From contig NZ_JAUQSW010000001.1 in NCBI RefSeq assembly GCF_030581075.1, positions 1-64,000 of the forward strand: a stretch of DNA of 64,000 bases, given 5' to 3'. A model generated the notes under the pieces. The model saw only the letters and a program-made list of their open reading frames with translations, did no database searches and had not been told where the DNA came from. The stretch's first letter is position 1. Each line of letters starts with the position of its first letter. The stretch is from Hymenobacter cheonanensis. GTDB taxonomy: Bacteria > Bacteroidota > Bacteroidia > Cytophagales > Hymenobacteraceae. Position numbers and translations under genes: made by a program. Positions 48,961 to 56,989 of the stretch are shown here, one piece after another.

Positions 48961-49008
48961 GTACTGCCAATATTTTCCTAGGGTAGCTGGAGGGGTTAAG
49001 CTGGTGGC

Positions 49009-49557
49009 TTAGTCGATTAGGAAGACTTCTAGTAGGCCGGGGCGGCCGGCGTAGTTGCGGGCGCTGCTGTAAAGAAAGTCTTCGGGCGTATCGACAAAGC
49101 CGGCTGCTACGGGGTTGCGGTGGAGGTAGGCTAGGCGCTGCTGGCGCAGGTCATTAGTGGGCAATTCGACTGGATGGTTGCTTTGCTGCCAGAACTGATA
49201 CTTAGCATTGTGCGCGTTGCGCTGGCCAGCGCGCTCAAAAAGCCAGAGCATCCATTCGCGGCGACTTTCCTGCGCATTTTCTTCAATGGCGCGGAGCACC
49301 TCCTTGGCCGTGTGCCGCTTCAAGTCGCGCAGGATGCCGGATAGATTCTCGGCCTCGCTACTGATGATGAGGTGCGCGTGGTTGGTCATGAGGCACCAGG
49401 CGTATAGCTCCAAGCCTTTGTGCTGCTGGCAGTAGCGTAGGCTAGCCACGAAGATGTCATTATAGAGCCGGCGCGTGAATACGTCTATCCAATTGACGGT
49501 CGCGAAGCTGACGAAATACAATTGCTGCGAATCACGGACTTTGTATTTTTCACTCAT
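49009..49557 (-). CDS. REP-associated transposase (RAYT, Y1/IS200-like)
   Basis: The 182-residue protein has the HUH motif as NHAHL (His60 and His62) after YAWCLMT, the conserved helix ILRDLKRHTAKEVL (about 75-88), and the family C-terminal YQFWQQSNHPVEL, YLHRNPVAAGFV and FLYSSARNYAG motifs. Such enzymes mobilise REP sequences, and REP clusters flank this gene on both sides. At the position where a tyrosine is expected in the helix (residue 82) there is histidine, so activity is uncertain. It is a single gene in an accessory patch. Confidence 0.9.
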   Translation of the reverse strand: MSEKYKVRDSQQLYFVSFATVNWIDVFTRRLYNDIFVASLRYCQQHKGLELYAWCLMTNHAHLIISSEAENLSGILRDLKRHTAKEVLRAIEENAQESRREWMLWLFERAGQRNAHNAKYQFWQQSNHPVELPTNDLRQQRLAYLHRNPVAAGFVDTPEDFLYSSARNYAGRPGLLEVFLID

Positions 49558-49604
49558 CGCCGTAAAGTACTACCACAGGCAGCACTGACAAGCACTGGCA
49601 ATAC

Positions 49605-49805
49605 TGGCGCGAGTTTAGGCGAAGCCGTAACTCGTGCCTAGCCATGACGTGGAGGCTGTGCCTCCACTGCCGCAACGCGGCAAACTTGCGTTGGGGCTTT
49701 GGCTGTAAATAGAAAGTTCAACCGTTACTTGCCGCGCTGCGGCAGTGGGGGCGCAGCCTCCACCTCATGACTAGGCACGAGTTACGCTGCGCTAAACTCG
49801 CGCCA
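49605..49805. repeat. REP cluster (BIME-like), right of the transposase
   Basis: The 201-bp unit has the same inverted-pair layout and internal hairpin modules as 48761-48960, with diverged centre. Together they bracket the transposase gene. Confidence 0.85.
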
Positions 49806-49843
49806 GCACTGCCAGTACCTTGTGAAAACTTCTTTAAACTACC

Positions 49844-51127
49844 ATGAAAAAACTCTTACTCGCTGCCGCTTTGTTGGGTTGCCACGCCGCCCAGGCACAA
49901 AAGCTGTCTGCTACTGAGCGTAAGCTCGTTGCCTCGGTGCAGCAGCGCGTGCCGCAGACTGAAAAGCTGCTGGAGCAAGTAGTGAACATCAACAGCGGTA
50001 CGCTCAACGTGGCGGGCGTGCGCGAAGTAGGCGCGGTATTCCGCAAAGAATTTGACGCGCTAGGGTTCAAAACCGAATGGGTGGCCATGCCCGCCAGCAT
50101 GCAGCGGGCCGGCCACCTGGTGGCCCAGCACCAAGGCAAAAAGGGCAAGCGCCTCTTCCTGATTGGGCATCTCGACACGGTGTTCGAGCTGGATATGCCC
50201 TTCACCAAGTTCGCCCGGCTCAACGACTCGACGGCCACCGGCCAGGGCGTGAACGACATGAAGGGCGGCGATGTGGTAATACTGGCCGCGCTGCAGGCCC
50301 TAGCGGCCAATGGCTTGCTCAAGAATGCCAGCATCACGGCCTACTTCACCGGCGACGAGGAGCGCGGCGGCGAAGGCTCCGAGGCCCGCGCCGACTTTAT
50401 TGCCCGGGCCAGGCAGGCGCAGGTGGCGCTAGCCTTCGAAAACGCCATCGACCGGCACACGGTGGCCACGGCCCGGCGCGGCAGTAGCAACTGGCAGCTG
50501 AAAACGGTTGGCACGGCGGCGCATTCATCCACCATTTTTAAGCCCACTGTAGGCTACGGCGCTATTTATGAGGTGGCCCGCATTCTCAATTCCTTCCGCG
50601 AAACGCTGAGCCAGGAGCAGTATCTGACCTTTAATCCCGGCCTTATTGTGGGCGGTTCGGAGGTGAAATATGAGGAGAAGAAAGCCCACGCGGAAGTAAC
50701 TGGCAAAACCAACATCATCGCGCCCAGCGCGGCCGTGGCCGGCGACCTGCGCTTTCTCACCGAAGCCCAAAAGGAAGCCGCCCGCGCCAAAATGCACGCC
50801 ATCGTGGCCCAGAGCCTGGCCGGCACCCGCGCCGAAATCACGTTCAGCGACGGTATCCCGAGCATGCCACCTACGCCTGGCAACCAGCAGCTGGCGGCCT
50901 TGGCCGACCAGGCCAGCCGCGACCTGGGCTTCGGGCCGGTAGTGGCCGGCGACCCGGGCGCCCGCGGGGCCGGCGATGTGTCGTACGTGGCCCAGTACCT
51001 CGACTGCCTCGATGGCCTGGGCGCGCCCGGCAAGGGGGCCCACGCGCCCGGCGAAACCATTAATCTGAAGGAGTTTCCGAAGCTGATTGAGCGCACGGCG
51101 CTCATGATTTACCGGCTTACGCGCTAG
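49844..51127 (+). CDS. M20 family metallopeptidase (carboxypeptidase G2-like), exported
   Basis: The 427-residue protein has a signal peptide (about 1-18, ending AAQAQ) and the M20 peptidase fold: HLDTVFE with the zinc His and Asp (about 107-113), GVNDMKGG with the bridging Asp (about 132-139), and DEERGGEGS with the catalytic Glu (about 169-177). A dimerisation domain follows, and a C-terminal zinc His lies in GAHAPGE. It likely removes C-terminal residues from small substrates in the periplasm, like glutamate carboxypeptidase. The substrate is not predictable. Confidence 0.9.
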   Translation: MKKLLLAAALLGCHAAQAQKLSATERKLVASVQQRVPQTEKLLEQVVNINSGTLNVAGVREVGAVFRKEFDALGFKTEWVAMPASMQRAGHLVAQHQGKKGKRLFLIGHLDTVFELDMPFTKFARLNDSTATGQGVNDMKGGDVVILAALQALAANGLLKNASITAYFTGDEERGGEGSEARADFIARARQAQVALAFENAIDRHTVATARRGSSNWQLKTVGTAAHSSTIFKPTVGYGAIYEVARILNSFRETLSQEQYLTFNPGLIVGGSEVKYEEKKAHAEVTGKTNIIAPSAAVAGDLRFLTEAQKEAARAKMHAIVAQSLAGTRAEITFSDGIPSMPPTPGNQQLAALADQASRDLGFGPVVAGDPGARGAGDVSYVAQYLDCLDGLGAPGKGAHAPGETINLKEFPKLIERTALMIYRLTR

Positions 51128-51145
51128 GCGGCTCTTCAGCTTCGC

Positions 51146-51153
51146 TAGCTTTG
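51146..51153 (+). promoter_or_regulatory. -7 box for the DUF3298-like gene
   Basis: TAGCTTTG matches TAnnTTTG 20-41 bases before the two candidate starts of the gene at 51173. Confidence 0.4.
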
Positions 51154-51172
51154 TTTACTTCATACACCGATT

Positions 51173-52309
51173 TTGCTTCCGTCCCTTTCTACGATGTGGC
51201 TGTTGCGTAGCTTCTTTCTGGCAATGGCATCGACACTGGCCGCCGGGCCGCCGTCCGGCCCGGTGAGCCCACCTAGCCGGTGCACGCACAGCAGCTATTG
51301 GTCGCCGCGGCGCTGGCGGGGCACTATCGGGCCGCAGCCCGTTACGCTGGAGCTGGATTCGGGGCGCTGGGGCTATTCGGGCAGCTACTATTACGACCAC
51401 CGGGGGCAGTTGCTACGACTTGGGCAGGATAAGCCGAAGCAGCACCAGCCCATAACCCTGAGCGAGGGCGACCTCCGCCCCACGGGCTACTGGCTGGTGG
51501 GTAGCGCCGTTGGGCCCCAGCTAAGCGGCACGTGGCGCAGCCCCGATGGCCGCCGCAGCCTGCCGCTGGCCCTGCACGAAACCTACACCGATGCCGCGCG
51601 CTACCAGAACGAAACCTGGGAGCTGACACGCTACGAAGCCGAAGAGGGCAACGACCACCTCGACTCGGCGCATTACGCGCAGGACTACCTGCGCGTGTAC
51701 CTGCCGCACAACCCCGTGGCCGAGCAGCGGCTGCGACGGGCGCTGGCCCCCCCCGTGCCCGCCGCCCACATGCCGCAGCTGCTCGATACACTGGTGGGCA
51801 ACCGGCAGAGCCGCCTAGACAGGTATTACTTCGATGGCATGAAACTGGTCATTTATAATAGCAACTACCTGCTGTCGGTGGTGCAGCTCGACCGGTTTAC
51901 TTCTCCCGACGAAACGATTGGCGCCGGCCCGCGCGAGTGGTGGCAGGGGCACACCTTCGACCTGCGCACCGGCCGGCCAGTGCAGCTAGCCGACTTGCTG
52001 GTGCCGGGCTACCAGGCCCGCCTGCGCCAACTGCTGCGCAAGGAGCTACAAGCCGTGTGGACCAACGTGCACTACGCCGAGGTAGGGCGCAGTGGCAAGC
52101 TACCGGCCGGGGGCTTTGTAATAACCGCTACCGGGCTCTGCTTTGGCTACGACGACCGCGACGATGAGGACCTGGCCTACCCCGGCCCCTACCACGCCGA
52201 CCAGGAAATCGAGGTAGAAATTTCGTACCGGGACTTGCTGCCGCTCATCCGGCCGACTGGCCCGCTGGCGCCGGTGCTGCAAGAGCGCGGGCTGCTACCC
52301 AGGAAGTAA
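51173..52309 (+). CDS. Exported DUF3298-like hypothetical protein
   Basis: The 378-residue protein begins with a hydrophobic segment (WLLRSFFLAMASTLAAG, about 9-25) fitting a signal peptide. A middle region with repeated Tyr/Trp-rich strands follows. Its C-terminal part, FVITATGLCFGYDDRDDEDL (about 319-338) and IEVEISYRDLLPLI (about 348-361), resembles the DUF3298/RsiV-like domain found in Bacteroidota envelope proteins. Function is unknown. The start is a TTG at 51173; the ATG at 51194 is an alternative that shortens the leader by seven residues. Confidence 0.7.
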   Translation: MLPSLSTMWLLRSFFLAMASTLAAGPPSGPVSPPSRCTHSSYWSPRRWRGTIGPQPVTLELDSGRWGYSGSYYYDHRGQLLRLGQDKPKQHQPITLSEGDLRPTGYWLVGSAVGPQLSGTWRSPDGRRSLPLALHETYTDAARYQNETWELTRYEAEEGNDHLDSAHYAQDYLRVYLPHNPVAEQRLRRALAPPVPAAHMPQLLDTLVGNRQSRLDRYYFDGMKLVIYNSNYLLSVVQLDRFTSPDETIGAGPREWWQGHTFDLRTGRPVQLADLLVPGYQARLRQLLRKELQAVWTNVHYAEVGRSGKLPAGGFVITATGLCFGYDDRDDEDLAYPGPYHADQEIEVEISYRDLLPLIRPTGPLAPVLQERGLLPRK

Positions 52310-52397
52310 GCGCCGCTAGCCCGCCGCCGCCTGCCACGGACCTTATCTTGCGCGGGCTGCCTTAGCGGCAGCTTTTCTCCCTAGCCCGAGTTGCTTT

Positions 52398-53213
52398 ATG
52401 CGTAGCCCCAAGTACCTGGCCCTGGCAGCGGCGTTGCTCGCTAGCCCCGCCGCCTTTGCCCAAACCACCAGCGTGTGGAACAACAAGCAGTGCGCCGTGG
52501 TGCTGACCTACGACGACGCCATCGACGCCGACCTCGACCGCGTGGCCCCGGCCCTCGACTCGCTAGGGCTGCGCGGTACGTTTTACCTCATTGGGTCGTC
52601 GCCGGTGGTGAGCAAGCGGCTGCCCGAGTGGCGGCTAGCCGCCCAGCATGGGCACGAACTCGGCAACCACGCCCTAATGCACCCCTGCGATGGCAGCCTG
52701 CCCGGCCGCAGCTTCGTAACGCCTGATAACGACCTGAGCAAGTACACCGTGAGCCGCGCCGTGGCTGAAATCCGGACTAATAACACGCTGCTCAACGCCA
52801 TCGACGGCAAAACGAGCCGCACTTTCGCCTACCCCTGCGGCGACCGGCAGATTGGCGGCGTCAATTTTTACGACCAGCTCAAAGCCGACTTCGTGGCCGC
52901 CAGGGGCGTTACGGGTGGCCTGCAAACGGCCGCCCAGGTAGACCTCACTAACGTGGACTGCTACTCTATTAATGGCCAGGGTGCCAGGTATATGCTGGAC
53001 CTGGTGAAGCAGGCGCAGCAGGCGCACACGCTGCTGGTGTTTCTGTTTCACGGCGTGGGCGGCGGGCACGCGCTGAACGTGGACCTGGCCGCGCACCGCC
53101 AGCTGCTGCGCTACCTCAAGGCGCACGAAAAAGACATTTATGTGGCCCCGATGGTAGAGGTGGCCGAGAAGATTCGCACTTACCAAGCGGCCAACGGAAC
53201 ATCGGGAAAGTAA
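52398..53213 (+). CDS. Exported polysaccharide deacetylase (NodB/CE4)
   Basis: The 271-residue protein has a signal peptide (about 1-21, ending AFAQ) and a NodB-type deacetylase domain: AVVLTYDDAID with the catalytic and metal Asp pair (about 33-43), HELGNHALMHPC with the metal-binding His residues (about 86-97), and TFAYPCGDRQIGG (about 139-151). A His-containing FLFHGVGGGH motif follows (about 215-224). It likely removes N-acetyl groups from peptidoglycan or exopolysaccharide. The substrate is not evident, and it stands alone on this strand. Confidence 0.85.
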   Translation: MRSPKYLALAAALLASPAAFAQTTSVWNNKQCAVVLTYDDAIDADLDRVAPALDSLGLRGTFYLIGSSPVVSKRLPEWRLAAQHGHELGNHALMHPCDGSLPGRSFVTPDNDLSKYTVSRAVAEIRTNNTLLNAIDGKTSRTFAYPCGDRQIGGVNFYDQLKADFVAARGVTGGLQTAAQVDLTNVDCYSINGQGARYMLDLVKQAQQAHTLLVFLFHGVGGGHALNVDLAAHRQLLRYLKAHEKDIYVAPMVEVAEKIRTYQAANGTSGK

Positions 53214-53269
53214 ACCTGGGCCGAAAGCGACTGTTTAGAGCACGTTACTTTTCCACTTTTGGCCAGCCC

Positions 53270-54142
53270 ATGTCTACCATCACCATTGCGCCCAATTCGG
53301 CGCAGCCCCTCACCGTCAATCGCCTCGGCTACGGCACCATGCGCCTCACCGGGCCCCAGATTTGGGGCGAGCCCGCCGACCGCCCGCAGGCGCTCGAAAT
53401 CCTGAAAACGGCCGTGGCCAGCGGCGTTAACTTCCTCGACACGGCCGACTACTACGGCGACGACGTGACGAACCGCTTGATTTTCGAGGCGCTGCATCCG
53501 TATTCGAAAGACCTGGTAATCTGCACCAAAGTGGGCGCCACCCGCCGGCCCGATGCCAGCTGGGTGCCCTTCAACACGCCCGAAAACCTGCGCACCAGCA
53601 TCGAAAACAACCTGCGCACCCTGCGCCAGGAGCAGGTGCAGCTCGTGCACCTGCGGCTGATGGGCCACAGCGCCGTGCCGCTGGAAGAGCAGCTCGGCGC
53701 CATGTTCGAGATGCAAAAAGAAGGCAAAATCCAGCACGTGGGCCTGAGCAACGTGAGCCCCGCCGACCTGGAGAAGGGCCTGGCCCTGGGCGAAATCGCC
53801 ACCGTCGAAAACATGTACGGCTACGCCCAGCGCACCACCCTGCACGACGCCCACGGCGAAACGCAGGGCGGCGAGGAAGTGCTGGCCCTGTGCGAGCAGC
53901 ACGGCATTCCGCTGGTGCCGTTTTTCTCGCTCGTGCACGGCCTGCCCAAGGCCGGCGATAAAATGGCCGAGCTAGCCCGCCAGCGCGGTGTATCGGAGGC
54001 GCAGCTCAACATTGCCTGGCTGCTGCACAAGTCGCCGCTGCTGCTGCCCATCCCGGGCACGTCGTCGCTGGCCCACCTGCGCGAAAACCTGGCGGCGGCC
54101 GACATCCAGCTCAGCGCCGAGGACATGGCGTATCTGAGGTAG
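53270..54142 (+). CDS. Aldo/keto reductase
   Basis: The 290-residue TIM-barrel oxidoreductase shows LGYGTMRLTG (about 20-29), the catalytic Asp and Tyr in GVNFLDTADYYGD (about 57-69), the Lys in VICTKVG (about 88-94) and a His in LVHLRLMG (about 125-132). NADPH-binding residues lie in PIPGTSSLAHLREN (about 263-276). This is the layout of oxidoreductase-type aldo/keto reductases that reduce carbonyl compounds. The specific substrate is unknown. It is followed by a structured intergenic segment. Confidence 0.9.
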   Translation: MSTITIAPNSAQPLTVNRLGYGTMRLTGPQIWGEPADRPQALEILKTAVASGVNFLDTADYYGDDVTNRLIFEALHPYSKDLVICTKVGATRRPDASWVPFNTPENLRTSIENNLRTLRQEQVQLVHLRLMGHSAVPLEEQLGAMFEMQKEGKIQHVGLSNVSPADLEKGLALGEIATVENMYGYAQRTTLHDAHGETQGGEEVLALCEQHGIPLVPFFSLVHGLPKAGDKMAELARQRGVSEAQLNIAWLLHKSPLLLPIPGTSSLAHLRENLAAADIQLSAEDMAYLR

Positions 54143-54337
54143 AAACGTAGTAAGCCCGTCTTGCACAGTTGGCAGCCGCTCGTCAAAGCATTTTTACCGC
54201 CTCCCTAAATGGCGCAGTAGAAATGCTTCGATAGGCAGCCGCCAGCTAAGCAGGATGGGCTTTTTATTTTTCAACAGGCTCATCCACGCGCCGGGTTCAG
54301 AAAAAGCCACTAGGCCGGGCGCTAACTTGGCGGGCAA
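54143..54337. other. Intergenic segment with several nested inverted repeats
   Basis: The 195-base gap contains an outer stem (AGCCCGTCTTGC with GCAGGATGGGCTT, two mismatches) and an inner stem (AGCATTTTTACCGCC with GGCGCAGTAGAAATGCT). The outer right arm is followed by a T-rich run (TTTTTATTTTT). It may be an elaborate terminator of the aldo/keto reductase gene or a decayed repeat. Confidence 0.5.
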
Positions 54338-55420
54338 ATGCCCGAATCTGCCGCGCTTCTTTCCGCCTTAATTTCCCGCATTGCCGCCCTGCAATCGACC
54401 GGCGATGCGCACTACCTACCGGGGCTTTTTCCGAGCCAGCGCCGCAGCCGCCCACTAGGCCTGTGCCGCGAAGATTCCAACGTCTTCTTCACGGCGCTCA
54501 CCATCTTCACGTTGCAGGAGCTAAGCGCCCAGCTGCCGCCGGCCGCTCAGGCCCTAGTGGCCACGATGGCCGAGCGAGCCCGCGCCACTTACCCGCACTA
54601 CCGCAGCCGCGACGCGCAGCCTACCTACAACTACTACCAAACCCAGCCGCGCAACCACTTTCCCAACGGCCGCCTGCTGCGGCGCTTCACGCAGTTTGCC
54701 CCGCCCGACGACGTGGACTGCACCGTGCTGGTATACCTCGCCGACCCTGGCCCGGCCCACCACGCGGCCTGGCTGCACCACAAGCTGCAAGCCCACGCCA
54801 ACACGGTAGCTGCCTGGGCCAGCACCGGGCCGGCGGCGTTTCGGCGGCGCAAGGTTTACTCCACCTGGTTTGGCAAGCACATGCCCATCGAGTTCGACGT
54901 CAGCACGTTGTCGAATGCGCTGCTGTGGGTGGTGCGCAGCCGGCTGCCGCTGAATGAGTTTGATACCGATAGCCTGGCGCTTATCGAGTGGGCTGTTACC
55001 TCGGGGGCCTACCGGCACAACCCGCTGGGCGCGTCGCCCTACTACGCCACGGCCCCGCTCGTGGCCTACCACATCGGGCGGCTGGCGGCCGAGGTACCGC
55101 AGCTAGGGGCGGCGCGGGCGGCTCTGCTGCGCGAGCTGCCCGCGCTGCTGGCCGCTAGCCCACATTTTATGGATAAGCTACTGCTGGCCAGCACGCTCCG
55201 GCGCCTGGGCGGCGCGCCCGCGCCGCTGCTCGCTACGCACTGGACCCTGGCCGAGCTGGAGCAGCGCACCCAGGGGCTGGATTTCTGCATTGCGCCGCTG
55301 CTCAACTACTACCCGCACACGCGCTGGCTGGCCGGCTGGCGCCTCAGCCACCTGGCCTGGGAGTGCCCGGCCCACTCGCTGGCCCTAGTGGCCGAGTACC
55401 TGGCCCTGGGCGGGCAATAG
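54338..55420 (+). CDS. Conserved hypothetical protein, alpha-toroid-like
   Basis: The 360-residue cytoplasmic protein has no signal peptide or membrane helix. It is mostly helical with repeated aromatic and His motifs, including LCREDSNVFFTALTIFTL (about 41-58), WFGKHMPIEFDVSTLSNALL (about 176-195) and RHNPLGASPYYATAPLVAYH (about 228-247). It resembles conserved Bacteroidota proteins predicted to have an (alpha/alpha) barrel like prenyltransferase or squalene-cyclase folds, but catalytic residues of those families are not apparent. The gene is transcribed with no close partner. Confidence 0.65.
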   Translation: MPESAALLSALISRIAALQSTGDAHYLPGLFPSQRRSRPLGLCREDSNVFFTALTIFTLQELSAQLPPAAQALVATMAERARATYPHYRSRDAQPTYNYYQTQPRNHFPNGRLLRRFTQFAPPDDVDCTVLVYLADPGPAHHAAWLHHKLQAHANTVAAWASTGPAAFRRRKVYSTWFGKHMPIEFDVSTLSNALLWVVRSRLPLNEFDTDSLALIEWAVTSGAYRHNPLGASPYYATAPLVAYHIGRLAAEVPQLGAARAALLRELPALLAASPHFMDKLLLASTLRRLGGAPAPLLATHWTLAELEQRTQGLDFCIAPLLNYYPHTRWLAGWRLSHLAWECPAHSLALVAEYLALGGQ

Positions 55421-55462
55421 CCAGGACAGCGCGGCGTTAGGCGAGTTGGTTATTTTAGCTGC

Positions 55463-56557
55463 ATGAAACGAGTTTTTCGGCTTTATCTGCTGCCGGCACT
55501 GCTGCTGGCGGGCCCCGCTGGTGCCCAATCGCTGACCGGGGTGTGGCAGGGGGTGGAAGACGAATTTGATAAGAACCGCTACTGCCCCTCGGTGCTGCGC
55601 GTGCAGCAGCGGGCAGGCACCGATTTGTTCGGCATTCTCTTTCAGCAGGCTGGCAGCCAGGCTGGTATCACCGTCACGTTTCAGATGGAAGGTACGCCCA
55701 CGCCCGCCGGTATGCGGCTGGAGCACGCCGGCAAGCTCGCCGAAACCGGGCAGTCGCGCTCGCGCTACTGGTGCGGCAATGGCACCATTGCCTTCACCTA
55801 CGATGCGGCCCAGGAAAAGCTGACCGGCCACGCCGAGTACGCGCCCTACGGCAACTGCGACACGGGCGAGTTTACGTTTTACCGCGTCAAGCTGAAATCG
55901 GCCGCCACGGTGCCGGCCAGCGCGCTGAGCACGCTGCGCGTAACGGGCCGCGAGGTGCGCTGGTACGCCGACGCCGAGCGCACGCAGCTGGTGGCCACCG
56001 GCAACACCTACCCCACCCGGCTGCGCAAAACCACCACCTTTTACCTGACGCAGAATTTTTACCCCACCGCTGAAAGCCCGGTGGTACCCATCACCATCCG
56101 GGTGAGTGAGGCGGCGCCGACGGCCGCCCTGGCGCCGGCGCGCCCGGCTCCCGCGCCCCCCGATACGCTGGCCCCCCGGCGAATTGCGCTGCGGCTGCCG
56201 CCCGCGGCCGGTCTTCCGCCGGTGGCGGCCAGCCCGGTGGTGCTGCCCACCGTGCTGTTTAAGGTAACCACGGCCGAGCTGCTGCCCGCCGCCCGGCCGG
56301 CCCTCAATGCGCTGGCGGCCGAACTGCAAGCCCACCCCGACCTGCGCCTGCGCATAGCCGGCCACACCGACCGCGTGGGCGAATCCAATAAGAACCAGCA
56401 GCTCTCGGAGCAGCGCGCCGAGGCCGTGAAGGCCTACCTCGTGCAGGCCGGCGTGGCCCCCGGGCGCCTGAGCACGGTGGGCTACGGCGATACGCGGCCC
56501 CTGTACCCCGCCCCCGACGCCCGCAACCGCCGCGTGGAGGTGCAGCAAGTGCCCTAG
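55463..56557 (+). CDS. OmpA family envelope protein
   Basis: The 364-residue protein has a signal peptide (about 1-21, ending PAGAQ), a Cys-containing N-terminal domain (about 22-150), an SH3-like region (about 155-205) and a Pro/Ala-rich linker (about 210-255). A C-terminal OmpA domain follows (about 263-360) with VLFKVTTAELLPAARP, IAGHTDRVGE and a final RNRRVEV. The OmpA domain binds peptidoglycan; the N-terminal part is lineage-specific. It follows the hypothetical gene by 42 bases and may share its transcript. Confidence 0.85.
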   Translation: MKRVFRLYLLPALLLAGPAGAQSLTGVWQGVEDEFDKNRYCPSVLRVQQRAGTDLFGILFQQAGSQAGITVTFQMEGTPTPAGMRLEHAGKLAETGQSRSRYWCGNGTIAFTYDAAQEKLTGHAEYAPYGNCDTGEFTFYRVKLKSAATVPASALSTLRVTGREVRWYADAERTQLVATGNTYPTRLRKTTTFYLTQNFYPTAESPVVPITIRVSEAAPTAALAPARPAPAPPDTLAPRRIALRLPPAAGLPPVAASPVVLPTVLFKVTTAELLPAARPALNALAAELQAHPDLRLRIAGHTDRVGESNKNQQLSEQRAEAVKAYLVQAGVAPGRLSTVGYGDTRPLYPAPDARNRRVEVQQVP

Positions 56558-56592
56558 CGGCGGGCCCATTCGGTGGCCCGGGCGGCTAGGCC

Positions 56593-56600
56593 TATCTTTG
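56593..56600 (+). promoter_or_regulatory. -7 box for the sugar ketoisomerase gene
   Basis: TATCTTTG is a perfect TAnnTTTG match 18 bases upstream of the ATG at 56618 and decides that start over 56573. Confidence 0.55.
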
Positions 56601-56617
56601 CCGGCCATTCCAGTTGC

Positions 56618-56989
56618 ATGACGCTTCCTTATCTTTTTACCCTTCCCAGCCATGGCGCGGCCGACAGCGGCTGGCTCACGGTGGCCGAGGCCGATGGCCT
56701 GCCCTTTGCCGTACGGCGGGCGTATTGGATAACGGAGGTGCCCGCCGGCCGGGTGCGCGGCCGCCACGCCCACCACACTCTCGAACAGGTATTAGTGGCC
56801 GTGCACGGCCGCATCACGCTCACGGTTAAGGCCGAAGGCCAGGCGCCGGTCGAGTTTTGCCTCGCGCAGCCCACCCAGGCCCTGTACCTGCCGCCCCACT
56901 GCTGGCCCGAGATTCACTTTGGCCCCGGCGCGGTGCTACTCTGCCTGGCCTCGCAGCCCTACGACCCGGCCGACTACATCCATGAGTAG
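56618..56989 (+). CDS. WxcM/FdtA-like sugar 3,4-ketoisomerase (cupin)
   Basis: The 123-residue product is one cupin domain. It has ITEVPAGRVRGRHAHHTLEQ (about 42-61), whose His residues line the active site, then a strand with VAVHGRITLTV and a final LPPHCWPEIHFGPGAVLL (about 88-105). FdtA/QdtA-type enzymes isomerise dTDP-4-keto-6-deoxyglucose in the synthesis of deoxy-amino sugars for surface glycans. The genes facing it (GT2, flippase) support a glycan role. Its 3' end overlaps the convergent GT2 gene by 54 bases. Confidence 0.85.
   Translation: MTLPYLFTLPSHGAADSGWLTVAEADGLPFAVRRAYWITEVPAGRVRGRHAHHTLEQVLVAVHGRITLTVKAEGQAPVEFCLAQPTQALYLPPHCWPEIHFGPGAVLLCLASQPYDPADYIHE

Noticed and set aside
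48790..48981. 63-residue reading frame inside the left REP cluster
   Set aside because: It lies wholly in palindromic repeat DNA with no conserved features.
48761..49805. CRISPR array in the repeat-rich accessory patch
   Set aside because: The repeats are palindromic modules of differing type without regular spacers, and there are no cas genes.
55385..56776. 463-residue antisense frame opposite the OmpA gene
   Set aside because: The OmpA gene has a signal peptide and a full OmpA domain. This frame is GC-rich shadow sequence.
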